This document shows positions 34,719 through 43,243 of a stretch of 64,000 nucleotides of DNA, piece by piece. The translations under genes were made by a program, and so were the position numbers. Each line of letters begins with the position of its first letter. Positions within the stretch are counted from its first letter, which is position 1. Location: the NCBI GenBank assembly GCA_017940415.1, contig JAGAYR010000016.1:62001-126000 (forward strand), read 5' to 3'. A model generated the notes under the pieces. That model was not told where the DNA came from and did no database searches. It saw only the letters and a program-made list of their open reading frames with translations. The DNA is from Lachnospiraceae bacterium (GTDB taxonomy: Bacteria > Bacillota > Clostridia > Lachnospirales > Lachnospiraceae).

Positions 34719-35612
34719 TTACTTCCTCCCTGCTTCTGCGGTTTTTATGATCTCACCGAGTCCGGTTCTTCTTACATTAATGCTCTCTACCGTAGTCGTT
34801 TCGCATATCCTCTCAAGGACTTCTCCCGATGATACATGATTGGAGTTATACCAGATTTTCATCACGTTTTTTTCGATGGTAAGTTTTTCGATTTCTATAT
34901 CAGAGATATCAGGGCATCTTCCCGAATACTCAACTGTGCAGACTTCCATCGGAATAAGTCTCTTATGAAGTTCTTCCACGGATCCGTAAAAGAAAACCTT
35001 CCCTTCGTCCAGCACAAGTATCCTGTCCGCAATACCTGCTATTTCTTCCATGTCATGAGAACTCACAAGGAGCGTTGCCCCTTCCTCCTTTTTCTCATAA
35101 ACAAGCTTCTTAAAAGCTTCTTTTCCATTTTGATCGAGCCCGATGCAGGGTTCATCGAATATATAAAGAGATACATTTCTCAAAAAAGCCATACCAAGTT
35201 CCGCTCTTCTCTTCTGGCCAAGTGAGAGAGTCTTGGGTTTCGATCCGTACATTGATCTGAAGGAAAGCATCTCGGATACATGCTCAAGATTCTTATCAAA
35301 TTCCTCATCGCTCAGTCCGTATATGGATTTCGTTTCAAGGAGGCCCTCCATGACAGTGGATTTATCACTGTATACAGGAACATTTGCGAACAGTACGGAT
35401 ATCTCCTCAGATATTTCTTTTCTGGAGCGGACCGGATCTTTTCCGCAGATTCTTATATGTCCCGAATAAGGCTCCAGAAGACCGGAAGCAAGACGCAAAA
35501 ACGTAGTCTTACCCGACCCCGATGAGCCGATCACTCCGAGAACCGTCCCTTTGGGAATGTGAAGATCAACATCCAGCAGATTAAATTTCCAAACGTGATC
35601 AAATAAAACCAT
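34719..35612 (-). CDS. ABC transporter ATPase, second subunit
   Basis: This 297-residue ATPase has Walker A GSSGSGKTT, signature LSLGQKRR, Walker B LYIFDEPCIGLD and switch SSHDM. It is related to its neighbour but diverged, so the exporter probably has two different ATPases. I chose the ATG at 35612, preceded by GGAGGAAAGACA. Its ribosome binding site lies immediately after a terminator-like hairpin (35630-35666), so expression must pass through it. Confidence 0.85.
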   Translation of the reverse strand: MVLFDHVWKFNLLDVDLHIPKGTVLGVIGSSGSGKTTFLRLASGLLEPYSGHIRICGKDPVRSRKEISEEISVLFANVPVYSDKSTVMEGLLETKSIYGLSDEEFDKNLEHVSEMLSFRSMYGSKPKTLSLGQKRRAELGMAFLRNVSLYIFDEPCIGLDQNGKEAFKKLVYEKKEEGATLLVSSHDMEEIAGIADRILVLDEGKVFFYGSVEELHKRLIPMEVCTVEYSGRCPDISDIEIEKLTIEKNVMKIWYNSNHVSSGEVLERICETTTVESINVRRTGLGEIIKTAEAGRK

Positions 35613-35629
35613 TGTCTTTCCTCCGAGCA

Positions 35630-35666
35630 TAAAATACCCCCTGTACCTTACAGGTACAAGGGGTAT
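35630..35666 (-). terminator. Attenuator-like terminator in front of the ABC-2 operon
   Basis: On the minus strand a 14-bp stem (ATACCCCTTGTACC pairing with 35647-35634, one G-T pair) and a five-base loop TGTAA are followed by TTTTA. Only about 18 bases separate it from the start codon of the ATPase gene, filled by the ribosome binding site. There is no space for a promoter, so it acts either as an attenuator in the exporter leader or as a partial terminator of the upstream two-component operon. Confidence 0.75.
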
Positions 35667-35700
35667 GGGACGAACGATATTTAAACAGGGACAAACAGCC

Positions 35701-36417
35701 TTATTTCGGTATAAAAATGTTTACTATGAAATAACCGTCCTCTTCATAGAAGTCTGTCATTCCCTCATATAATTCTACTGTCTCTTTGATCTGCTTTACT
35801 CCGAATCCGTGCTTTTCATCATCTTCCTTGGTGGATCTCATATCAGGATTGACTTCCAGCACCGATGATGCGATCCGGTTTTTTACGGTAATCACATCGT
35901 ATCCTTTATTCTCATATACATCTATCACGATCTCTTTGTTTGCTTCGAATCTCTCGCATTCAATGGCATTATCTATTGCATTGGCAAAGACTGTGGAAAA
36001 ATCTATTCCCTTCATCTTGTCGAAAGCAGCTTTTCCGACGGATACTTTTACATCAATTCCGTCCTTGGAGCAGATCTCCAGTTTATCATTCAGTATGTGA
36101 TTAAGGAGAGGATTTGCGGTTTCCACATAACTTCTTACTGCGTTCAGTTTATCCAGGATTTCGGAAATATACTCTCTTGCATTTTCCATATCCCCGCTGT
36201 TTATATACGAAGCCAGCACCATCAGATGATTTCGCATATCATGCTTGAGTTTTCTGGTATTCTGATGAAGCGTCCTTATCTCTTCGTCCTGCTTGCTTAT
36301 TTCTTCCATCTGCCACTTGCAGGAATCAAGTTCATACTTCAGATCCTTATTCAGTGCCTCAAGCTCGTATATTTTATTATGCAGTTCATCAGACTCTTTT
36401 TTCTTTGATAAGGTCAT
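35701..36417 (-). CDS. GHKL-type sensor histidine kinase without membrane domain
   Basis: This 238-residue protein has an N-terminal coiled coil (about 5-55), the phosphoacceptor motif KLKHDMRNHLM (His59) and a GHKL ATPase domain with FANAIDNAIE and GFGVKQIKETVE. AgrC-like kinases of this type normally begin with several membrane helices; none is present, so it is cytoplasmic or docks to a partner. It overlaps the LytTR regulator gene by ATGA. Together they form a two-component pair upstream of the exporter. Confidence 0.87.
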   Translation of the reverse strand: MTLSKKKESDELHNKIYELEALNKDLKYELDSCKWQMEEISKQDEEIRTLHQNTRKLKHDMRNHLMVLASYINSGDMENAREYISEILDKLNAVRSYVETANPLLNHILNDKLEICSKDGIDVKVSVGKAAFDKMKGIDFSTVFANAIDNAIECERFEANKEIVIDVYENKGYDVITVKNRIASSVLEVNPDMRSTKEDDEKHGFGVKQIKETVELYEGMTDFYEEDGYFIVNIFIPK

Positions 36418-37097
36418 CGTCTCATATACTTCAAAATAACTCTTCTGGCCTCTTCCGAATATGACTTTCCTATGGGAAGAACCTCATCATTATCCAGCAG
36501 CAGTTCATCGGATTTCACGGTTTTGATATGTTCGAGATTTACCAGAAAACCTTTGTGGATCCTCAGGAAATCATTCTTCCCCAGTTCGCTTTCTACACCT
36601 GATATTGTAGACCTTGTTTTATACTCCAGAGTTTTTGTTTTTATCGTAAGATAATTGGCAAGACTTTCGAAATACAGAATCTCATCAAGTGACAGGCTGA
36701 CAGTTTCGGAACCTGTTTTAAACACATAATGTTTGTTTTTCTTATCGATCTTAAGCCTGCAATCTTTAAGCACCCCTGACAATTCATCCTGCAGGTATGT
36801 TTTCCTGACAAAGGCAAAGGGATGATACTTGAAACTGTCGTAAACAAGTTCATCGTGTGCAGTGACAAACACTATCAAGGCATCTGTCTCTTTCTCCGCA
36901 AGCTTTGATGCAACATCCATTCCGCTCATTCCGGGCATGTCTATATCAAGAAGCAGCACATCCGGTTTTTCACCGGATCCAAGAAATACCTCGCCACTCG
37001 AAAACAGATTCACATCATCCTCAGGATACAGTTTTAAGATGATACCCTTTATGTCCTCAAGTATTTTAGTTTCATCATCACAGACTGCAATCTTCAT
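36414..37097 (-). CDS. LytTR-family response regulator
   Basis: This 227-residue protein has an N-terminal receiver with phosphorylation site Asp51 (LLLDIDMPGMSG) and the T/K residues in VTAHDE and VRKTY. The C-terminal LytTR DNA-binding domain (about 125-225) contains LYFESLANYLTI and FLRIHKGFLVNLEHI. It pairs with the GHKL kinase and probably controls this operon or the exporter. Typical LytTR targets are pairs of short direct repeats; I did not identify any with confidence. Confidence 0.9.
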   Translation of the reverse strand: MKIAVCDDETKILEDIKGIILKLYPEDDVNLFSSGEVFLGSGEKPDVLLLDIDMPGMSGMDVASKLAEKETDALIVFVTAHDELVYDSFKYHPFAFVRKTYLQDELSGVLKDCRLKIDKKNKHYVFKTGSETVSLSLDEILYFESLANYLTIKTKTLEYKTRSTISGVESELGKNDFLRIHKGFLVNLEHIKTVKSDELLLDNDEVLPIGKSYSEEARRVILKYMRR

Positions 37098-37098
37098 A

Positions 37099-37752
37099 TT
37101 ACCAATTTACAAATCTCTTCTCTTCGCCTCTCCACAGTACGGTAAAGTCTTCTCTGGATCCGTATATGAACATTCCTTCAGTGAATGTCACCCAGCCTTC
37201 TCCGTTTATCCCGGTTTTGAAATCAAACAGAGCACTTGCAAGAGTAACGACATGGCTGTCATGTGAAATGATGACATCCAGAGCTTTATCCGTCTCGGGA
37301 ACTTCAAATATCTTATCTATAATGGGAGTCGCAGCTTCTTTAAGCGTGATTCCGCCGGTGAGTTCCGGTATTCCTCTTTGAAGTCCGTAATAAAATTCAT
37401 ACCAGCCTATACCCAGATCATTCTGTGCATGACCAAGTCCTTCAAGGTGAGCAAATTCTCTTACCTTCTCTACAACAGGCTGAGGTATACCGGTACCCTT
37501 TGCAATCTCTGTGGCAGTCTGCACGCATCTTTCAACAGGGCTTGAATAAAAATATCCCACCGGATAATCCAGTTCTCTTCCGATCCTGTTTGCTATCTCT
37601 ATTCCCTCGGGAGTAAGCAGAAGCTTTGAATAATCTCCGTCAGGCGGATTGTCGAACCTGATGGAATGTCTCATGTAGACTTTGACATTTCTGTCCGTGG
37701 GAAGCCTTAACGCATCTTCCCTCATTGCACTGCAAATAGAATTAAAAACCAT
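37099..37752 (-). CDS. Histidine phosphatase superfamily protein
   Basis: This 217-residue protein has the branch-1/2 histidine phosphatase core: YMRHSIRFDNP (the RH motif), SSPVERCVQTA and a second His in ISHDSHVVTLA. Family members include phosphoglycerate mutase-like phosphatases; the substrate cannot be read here. It begins with a weakly placed AAGG site 12 bases after trkA and ends one base before the response regulator gene, so it is in the same transcription unit. Confidence 0.78.
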   Translation of the reverse strand: MVFNSICSAMREDALRLPTDRNVKVYMRHSIRFDNPPDGDYSKLLLTPEGIEIANRIGRELDYPVGYFYSSPVERCVQTATEIAKGTGIPQPVVEKVREFAHLEGLGHAQNDLGIGWYEFYYGLQRGIPELTGGITLKEAATPIIDKIFEVPETDKALDVIISHDSHVVTLASALFDFKTGINGEGWVTFTEGMFIYGSREDFTVLWRGEEKRFVNW

Positions 37753-37764
37753 TACTTTATAACC

Positions 37765-39132
37765 TTATGCAAAAATCTCATTTAAATTCTCAATATGATT
37801 CTTCTTGTCGGAAACAATTATAACTTTGTCGCCTTTTTGAATACTTGAATTTCCACCCGGGATGATAAGTTCCCCGTCCCTGATTATGGATGCGACCAGA
37901 ACATTTTTCTTGAGTTTAAAGTTCGTATCCTTAAACTGCACACCTGATTTAATAAAATCATCGCCTGCCGTGAACTGAAGAACTTCAGCTTTATTATCCG
38001 CAACGGAGCAGTACTTCTCGATCTCATTGGGAGCATCGCCCGCCTCACAGTTATGCACGAAACGGATCAGTTTGTTAACCGAAATTTCCGATGAAGAAAG
38101 CGTGATATCCAGATTTACTCTGTGAAGAAGTTTCAAATGTCCGGGCTGTTCAACTCTTGTGAGGATCGAAGGAACATTTTTGGACCATGCATACATACTG
38201 GTTACAAGATTGGATTCATCATTATCGGTGAGAGAAACAACCGCATCCACATCACCTATTCCCTCGTCTTCGAGAACATCCGAAAGTTCTCCTTCGGAAT
38301 ACGCCACATGAACCGAAGGATATCTCTCCATAAGCTCTCTGCATCTTTCAAGATCCGCTTCCAGAAGAGAAATGTTCTTTCTTTTCTCAAGAAGCATGTT
38401 AAGCAGGTATTCAGCAGTGATACCGCCGCCGACAATCATGATTTTCTTGGCAGAATGCTTGATGATACCGATCTTCTTCAATATCATCTGAATATCATCT
38501 ATGCCCGCGGCAACTCCGATGCTGTCGCCGGCTTCTATCTTGAACATCCCGTCGGGAACATAAAGCTTTCCGTCCCTGAGAACGGTTCCCACGAGAATCT
38601 CCGCATCGAGTTCCTTACGTATGTCGATAAGACTCTTACCCGCAAGAGGTGAGCCGTCCATTACGGTTATGGTTATCATCTGCATGTTATCACCGAACAC
38701 GCCCTCCGGTCTTACGATACCCGGAAGTCCTATGCTAAGTGATGCAGCTTCAGCCATATCATATTTAGGATTAAAGATATAATCGATATCCTGCTCTTTT
38801 TCCAGAGTCTTTCTCTCAGCAGCAAAATCAGGCTGAAATACCCTGGCCACGGTTCTTAAAGCTCCGACGGCTTTTGCCTGCATGCAGCTGAGAAGATTGA
38901 TCTCATCCACAGGGGTCAATGCTATCAGAACGTCCGCAGTATCCGCACCTGCTTTTAAAAGCGTATCCTTGGATGCACCGCTTCCCACGACTCCGCTCAC
39001 GTTGTAATTATCCGTTATATCATCAACCAGGTTCTTTTGTTTATCGATTATTGTTATGTCGTAGTTTTTCTTGGCAAGAGCTTCGATGAGAGATCTTCCC
39101 GTACGTCCTGCTCCGACTATTATGACTTTCAT
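37765..39132 (-). CDS. trkA: TrkA-type potassium uptake regulator (two RCK modules)
   Basis: This 455-residue cytoplasmic protein consists of two RCK_N/RCK_C modules. The first Rossmann loop is VGAGRTGRSL (residues 6-15); the second, MIVGGGITAEYLL, begins near residue 231. TrkA gates TrkH/KtrB-type potassium transport in response to nucleotides. No trkH is adjacent; instead it follows a CPA1 antiporter gene, 14 bases away, and may regulate that carrier or a distant TrkH. Confidence 0.87.
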   Translation of the reverse strand: MKVIIVGAGRTGRSLIEALAKKNYDITIIDKQKNLVDDITDNYNVSGVVGSGASKDTLLKAGADTADVLIALTPVDEINLLSCMQAKAVGALRTVARVFQPDFAAERKTLEKEQDIDYIFNPKYDMAEAASLSIGLPGIVRPEGVFGDNMQMITITVMDGSPLAGKSLIDIRKELDAEILVGTVLRDGKLYVPDGMFKIEAGDSIGVAAGIDDIQMILKKIGIIKHSAKKIMIVGGGITAEYLLNMLLEKRKNISLLEADLERCRELMERYPSVHVAYSEGELSDVLEDEGIGDVDAVVSLTDNDESNLVTSMYAWSKNVPSILTRVEQPGHLKLLHRVNLDITLSSSEISVNKLIRFVHNCEAGDAPNEIEKYCSVADNKAEVLQFTAGDDFIKSGVQFKDTNFKLKKNVLVASIIRDGELIIPGGNSSIQKGDKVIIVSDKKNHIENLNEIFA

Positions 39133-39146
39133 GATTATTCCTTCCC

Positions 39147-40436
39147 TTACTTTCTGTTTTTGGTCATTCTTGCGGTTTTATGTTTCTCAAGTGCAAAATA
39201 TACATTCTTTACCGTAAGACCCTGTACCAGTACGGTAAAGAAGATCGTTACATAAGTTACATTTATGAAAATGTCATACACATCCTTAGGTAAGAATTCC
39301 TTGGTTCCGAATGCAAGCGCCAGTGAAAGACCGCCTTTAAGTGCAGACCATGTCATAAGTGTTACATACTCAAATCTGTTATAGTTGCCGGGGATATTCT
39401 TAATACCTGTCAGGAAGCAGCTGACCGAAACTCCGAATGCTCTTGCAAGTACATTTATCACTATGGCAGCAGGTGCAATGATGAATATGTATTTGCTCAC
39501 ATCCAGATTAAGAACAAGCAGTCCGATCATAACGAAAAGCACGGAATTCAAAAGGCTTTCCATGATATCCCAGAAATCCTTGTACAGATCTCTGGTATCG
39601 ATAACCTTTGCTCTTCTTTCTATCTTGGAATATGCTGCCGAGAAATACATTCCGCAGACTACAGACGCGATAACACCGGAAAATCCCAAATGTTCGCAGA
39701 TAATATATACAAGCGATACATCAAGAAGTGATATCAGGATATACTTGATCGGATCTCTTGTAACTTCCATGAGTTTAAATAGCAGGAACGAGACAACCAG
39801 TGCAACCGCCACCGCACCTACTATTTCTTTAAACATAAGTACTGCGAAGTTGCTGTCTCCGCTGTGTACAACAAGACTTCTTACGAATATGAAAAGTGTT
39901 ACGCCCGTACCGTCATTAAAAAGCGATTCGTTCTCTATTACGGAACAGACATTTTTGGAAAGACCGATCTTGTTGAGGATTCCCGTTGCAGCAATAGGGT
40001 CCGTGGGCGATACCACACATCCCAGAAGAATGCACGTCAGGATATCCATATTGAAATTGAAAAGTAAAGCGATCAGATAGAAACAAGCTCCGTAAAATAC
40101 GGATGATAGCATTGTTGTAAGAAGTGCAAGTAAACTGATGGCGCGGACGTTTTCGCGGAACTTCCTCATATTAACCTTGCTTGCGCCGGAGAAAAGCATG
40201 AAGCACAAAACTCCGTCCATCAGATATTCTTCGAATCCAAAATCCCCGAGGCCCGCCACAAAGCTGTCCAGAGATTCAATCTGAAGAAGCCTGCTTGCTA
40301 TAAGAAGCACCATGGAGATGATGAACGAAAAAAGAATCAGCGAAATATCCGACTGTATGTGAAAGTATTTTTCGTTCATTATTCCTATCAGAACAATGAA
40401 TATCAAAATGATGATCAGAAATAATAAAATACTCAT
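39147..40436 (-). CDS. CPA1-family cation:proton antiporter
   Basis: This is a protein of about 429 residues with about twelve helices. The CPA1 signature SPTDPIAATGILNKIGLSKN and ENESLFNDGTGV (the ion-binding Asp) are clear. It exchanges sodium or potassium for protons. The start is uncertain: the ATG at 40436 places the first helix at the N-terminus, while an ATG at 40466 adds ten polar residues; neither has a strong site. Pairing with trkA suggests potassium or sodium homeostasis. Confidence 0.85.
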   Translation of the reverse strand: MSILLFLIIILIFIVLIGIMNEKYFHIQSDISLILFSFIISMVLLIASRLLQIESLDSFVAGLGDFGFEEYLMDGVLCFMLFSGASKVNMRKFRENVRAISLLALLTTMLSSVFYGACFYLIALLFNFNMDILTCILLGCVVSPTDPIAATGILNKIGLSKNVCSVIENESLFNDGTGVTLFIFVRSLVVHSGDSNFAVLMFKEIVGAVAVALVVSFLLFKLMEVTRDPIKYILISLLDVSLVYIICEHLGFSGVIASVVCGMYFSAAYSKIERRAKVIDTRDLYKDFWDIMESLLNSVLFVMIGLLVLNLDVSKYIFIIAPAAIVINVLARAFGVSVSCFLTGIKNIPGNYNRFEYVTLMTWSALKGGLSLALAFGTKEFLPKDVYDIFINVTYVTIFFTVLVQGLTVKNVYFALEKHKTARMTKNRK

Positions 40437-40473
40437 AACCTGTAAACTTCTCTCTTCCGGATACATGTGTGGA

Positions 40474-41670
40474 TCATTTGATCAGCATCTGCACCCTGTT
40501 GTAATAGTTTAGCTTGGAACTGCTTGAATCCGTCTCCACCACCGCAATGTTGGTTCCGGGAAATTTCCTCTGAAGATGAGGATACAATCCTCTTCCCGCG
40601 CAGACATTTGCCATGCAGCCGAAGGGCGCTATACAAAGCACTTTCTTATATCCAAGATGCGCATAATCGCAAACTTCGGCACCAAGAAGCCATCCGTCGC
40701 CTATGGTAAGCGTGTGAGACACGTAGCCTTCCGACCCCTTGGCCATATCCTCGTATTTATTCAGACAGTGGAAGCCGTATTCATGAAGTACATCCACCAT
40801 ATCAGACTGACAGGAAGCCATGAGCTTCTTTACAACCTCAAATCCCAGCCTCTCGAGATTGTGCTTGGTGGGCTTATGTGAATCTATGTAATAGAGCATG
40901 TACCATGACACACCGTTCACATGAGCTTCCGCATTATTTTTCTCAAGATACTTCACAATATCCCAATTTCCAAGTCCGCAGTATTTGACATAGAACTCAG
41001 CCACAACACCGACAACCGTGCGCTTTTTGCCGTCTCTTTTTATTTTGGAAAATGACTCAACTATCTTGCGGAAATTCTTCTTCATCTTTCCGAGTGTAAG
41101 ATTATTTCCAAGCCTTAAATCTTCGGAAAGCTTTTCCTCCCACTTTTTTCGAAGAGCATCGGTTACGCCCTTATTTATCTCATAGGGTCTCACCTGATTT
41201 GTAAGCAGCATCAGGATATCCCCATAAAAGAGACCGAACAGTCCCCTTATGGCGGTATCAAGATTTATCTTGAGCTGAATGTCATCACGGACATGTCTTA
41301 CATTGATAGTCATTACACGAACATCTTCAAAATGAGACTTATCGAGAGATTTTCTCATAAGTCCCAGATAACACGCACCTCTGCATGCATCTCCCGCCGT
41401 GGGCATCAGTATAAAGGTCTTCTTTGGATCGTATTTTCCGCTTCTCAGAGCTCTGACCACCTGCCCGGCCATAAGCACAAAGGGATAACATATATCGTGA
41501 TTGGAATATTTAAGTCCTTCCTGCCGTATCTCGAATTCATCGCTTTCATCCAAGGGTATGACGGCATAGCCCTTACTCCAGAACATATACTTAAGGAGAG
41601 GGAAATGATCATCCAGTGTAGCGGGAATCAATATAGTATTCTCTTCCGTTTCACTCAGAATACGGTACAT
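40474..41670 (-). CDS. 2-hydroxyacyl-CoA dehydratase-related protein (COG3581 type)
   Basis: This 398-residue protein resembles COG3581, the stand-alone relatives of the BcrABCD/HgdABC 2-hydroxyacyl-CoA dehydratase system. Conserved cysteines are in NHDICYPF, GDACRGACYLGLM, KYCGLGNWD and APFGCMANVCAGRGLYP, and could bind an iron-sulfur cluster. In many clostridia this unit is fused to an activase in one long protein; here no activase is nearby. The substrate is unknown. It follows the GGDEF gene by 16 bases, with an AAGGAAG site. Confidence 0.75.
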   Translation of the reverse strand: MYRILSETEENTILIPATLDDHFPLLKYMFWSKGYAVIPLDESDEFEIRQEGLKYSNHDICYPFVLMAGQVVRALRSGKYDPKKTFILMPTAGDACRGACYLGLMRKSLDKSHFEDVRVMTINVRHVRDDIQLKINLDTAIRGLFGLFYGDILMLLTNQVRPYEINKGVTDALRKKWEEKLSEDLRLGNNLTLGKMKKNFRKIVESFSKIKRDGKKRTVVGVVAEFYVKYCGLGNWDIVKYLEKNNAEAHVNGVSWYMLYYIDSHKPTKHNLERLGFEVVKKLMASCQSDMVDVLHEYGFHCLNKYEDMAKGSEGYVSHTLTIGDGWLLGAEVCDYAHLGYKKVLCIAPFGCMANVCAGRGLYPHLQRKFPGTNIAVVETDSSSSKLNYYNRVQMLIK

Positions 41671-41686
41671 CGGAAATCTTCCTTTT

Positions 41687-43102
41687 TTAATTCATAAGTC
41701 CTGCCACATAATACAGGATTGCACTTTCATATTCCTGCCAGATCCTGTGACTTCTTTCTACCGCACATATCAGATAGCCTTTAACATCATCATGATCTCT
41801 TACCCGTGCGATCAAAGCAGAACCAAAGCCGTTTTCTTTTAACGAAGCACCAAATACGGGTGCTGTTTTTTTTATATTTTCTACCGAACCTTCCGCAACA
41901 ACATCCTCAGTCATAAGAAGTCCTATATCGGATGCTTCGCATTCAAACTCGGAATCGTTAACAGCTTTCATCCGCATCCCGGGGCGGATATAGTAAAGAT
42001 CTTCGATCCGAAGAACTTCTTTAAGTACGGGAAAAGCCGCTTTTATCTTGCCTTCATGGGTACTTTCTTTCTCCATGCTGTTTCTCAGATCCTGCATGTC
42101 GGCGAAGACTCCTCTTCTGGTCGCAACTGCCACCTCCAGAATGCTATGTTCGCCTTTATCATAAATGGTATAGCAATTTCTGCCTCTGCTCTTTCCCACA
42201 TACAGCATTTTATCTATAAGTTCAAAGAGCTTGTCATATTCATCCGCATCCTTGGGATATGATGCACAGCCCGAAGTAGCTGTGATCATGACAGCACTGT
42301 CACCAAAATGCATTTCTTTTCTGATCATGCCGGATTTGGTATAAAGCCTTTCAAAAAATCTGTTCTTGTCTCTGCGGGATGTATTTTTCAGGTCTATCAT
42401 AAGAAGCTCATCACCGCCGAAACGACCTACGACTCCAAATCCTTCCACAGATTTTGCCAGCGCCTTGGAAACCTCGACAAGCACCTTGTCTCCTGCGGAA
42501 TGACCGAACCCGTCATTAATAGACTTGAAGTTATCAAGATCCACCATGGTAAAAGTAAAGGGCTGGTTCTCGGCAATAAGCCAGTGAACCATCTTCATTG
42601 CATAGGTTCTGTTCAAAACTCCCGTCAAAGGATCCAGCATCTCTTCAAGACTTATCTCATCGATTATTCTGTCAAAGAAATTGAATCCCCTGAGTTTATC
42701 TATGGTATATACCTGCAGATTATCCGCTACTTCATTACGTCTTATGACATCCGTCACGTCTACGAAACTGCCCACCAGACCGACGATCATACCGTTTTCG
42801 TACAAGGGGCGTTTGGAGGCGATGATATCCCTCTCCTCGCCGCGGATAAAACACTTACCCTGTACCTTATATGTGCTTTCTCCGTTCAGTACCCTGAGTT
42901 CATCCTGTTTATAAGGCTCGGGATCCGAATGCCATCCCATGTCTTCATCAGTCTTTCCGACCAGAATATCCTCGGATTCAAAACCGTAGAAATCAAGAAA
43001 GGCCCGGTTTACCCCAATGAAACGTCTGTCCTTATCTTTCCAGAACACACAGTCCTGAGAGGTGTTTATGATACTATCAAAAAGCTCAACCGTCATTTCC
43101 AT
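41687..43102 (-). CDS. PAS-GGDEF signalling protein with C-terminal extension
   Basis: This 471-residue soluble protein has a PAS domain (about 5-120), then a diguanylate cyclase domain (about 155-315) with DPLTGVLNR, DLDNFKSIND and the active-site motif GRFGGDELL (Gly226-Leu234). The consensus GGDEF is GGDEL here, and no RxxD inhibitory site is visible five residues upstream. The C-terminal region (about 320-471) looks GAF-like. It may make cyclic di-GMP or act as a sensor. The ATG follows GAGGCAGATAAAGAC. It is the first gene of a long co-directional series. Confidence 0.85.
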   Translation of the reverse strand: MEMTVELFDSIINTSQDCVFWKDKDRRFIGVNRAFLDFYGFESEDILVGKTDEDMGWHSDPEPYKQDELRVLNGESTYKVQGKCFIRGEERDIIASKRPLYENGMIVGLVGSFVDVTDVIRRNEVADNLQVYTIDKLRGFNFFDRIIDEISLEEMLDPLTGVLNRTYAMKMVHWLIAENQPFTFTMVDLDNFKSINDGFGHSAGDKVLVEVSKALAKSVEGFGVVGRFGGDELLMIDLKNTSRRDKNRFFERLYTKSGMIRKEMHFGDSAVMITATSGCASYPKDADEYDKLFELIDKMLYVGKSRGRNCYTIYDKGEHSILEVAVATRRGVFADMQDLRNSMEKESTHEGKIKAAFPVLKEVLRIEDLYYIRPGMRMKAVNDSEFECEASDIGLLMTEDVVAEGSVENIKKTAPVFGASLKENGFGSALIARVRDHDDVKGYLICAVERSHRIWQEYESAILYYVAGLMN

Positions 43103-43243
43103 GTCTTTATCTGCCTCATATTTATGTCAAACCGATATTAATACGAAAACTCCGTGTTTTACCTTCCTACAGATGTATACAAATTCTTCATAATTTTACC
43201 ATATTTTGCCCTTATTAGGGTATAAGCCCGCCGGGTCAAAAAT

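Noticed and set aside
42308-43141. Open frame of 277 codons on the plus strand
   Set aside because: Opposite the PAS-GGDEF gene; the sense protein has clear domains and this one has none.
43209-43222. CCCTTATTAGGG palindrome upstream of the channel gene as an operator
   Set aside because: A 4-bp stem is too short to be convincing, and the promoter of this operon could not be located.
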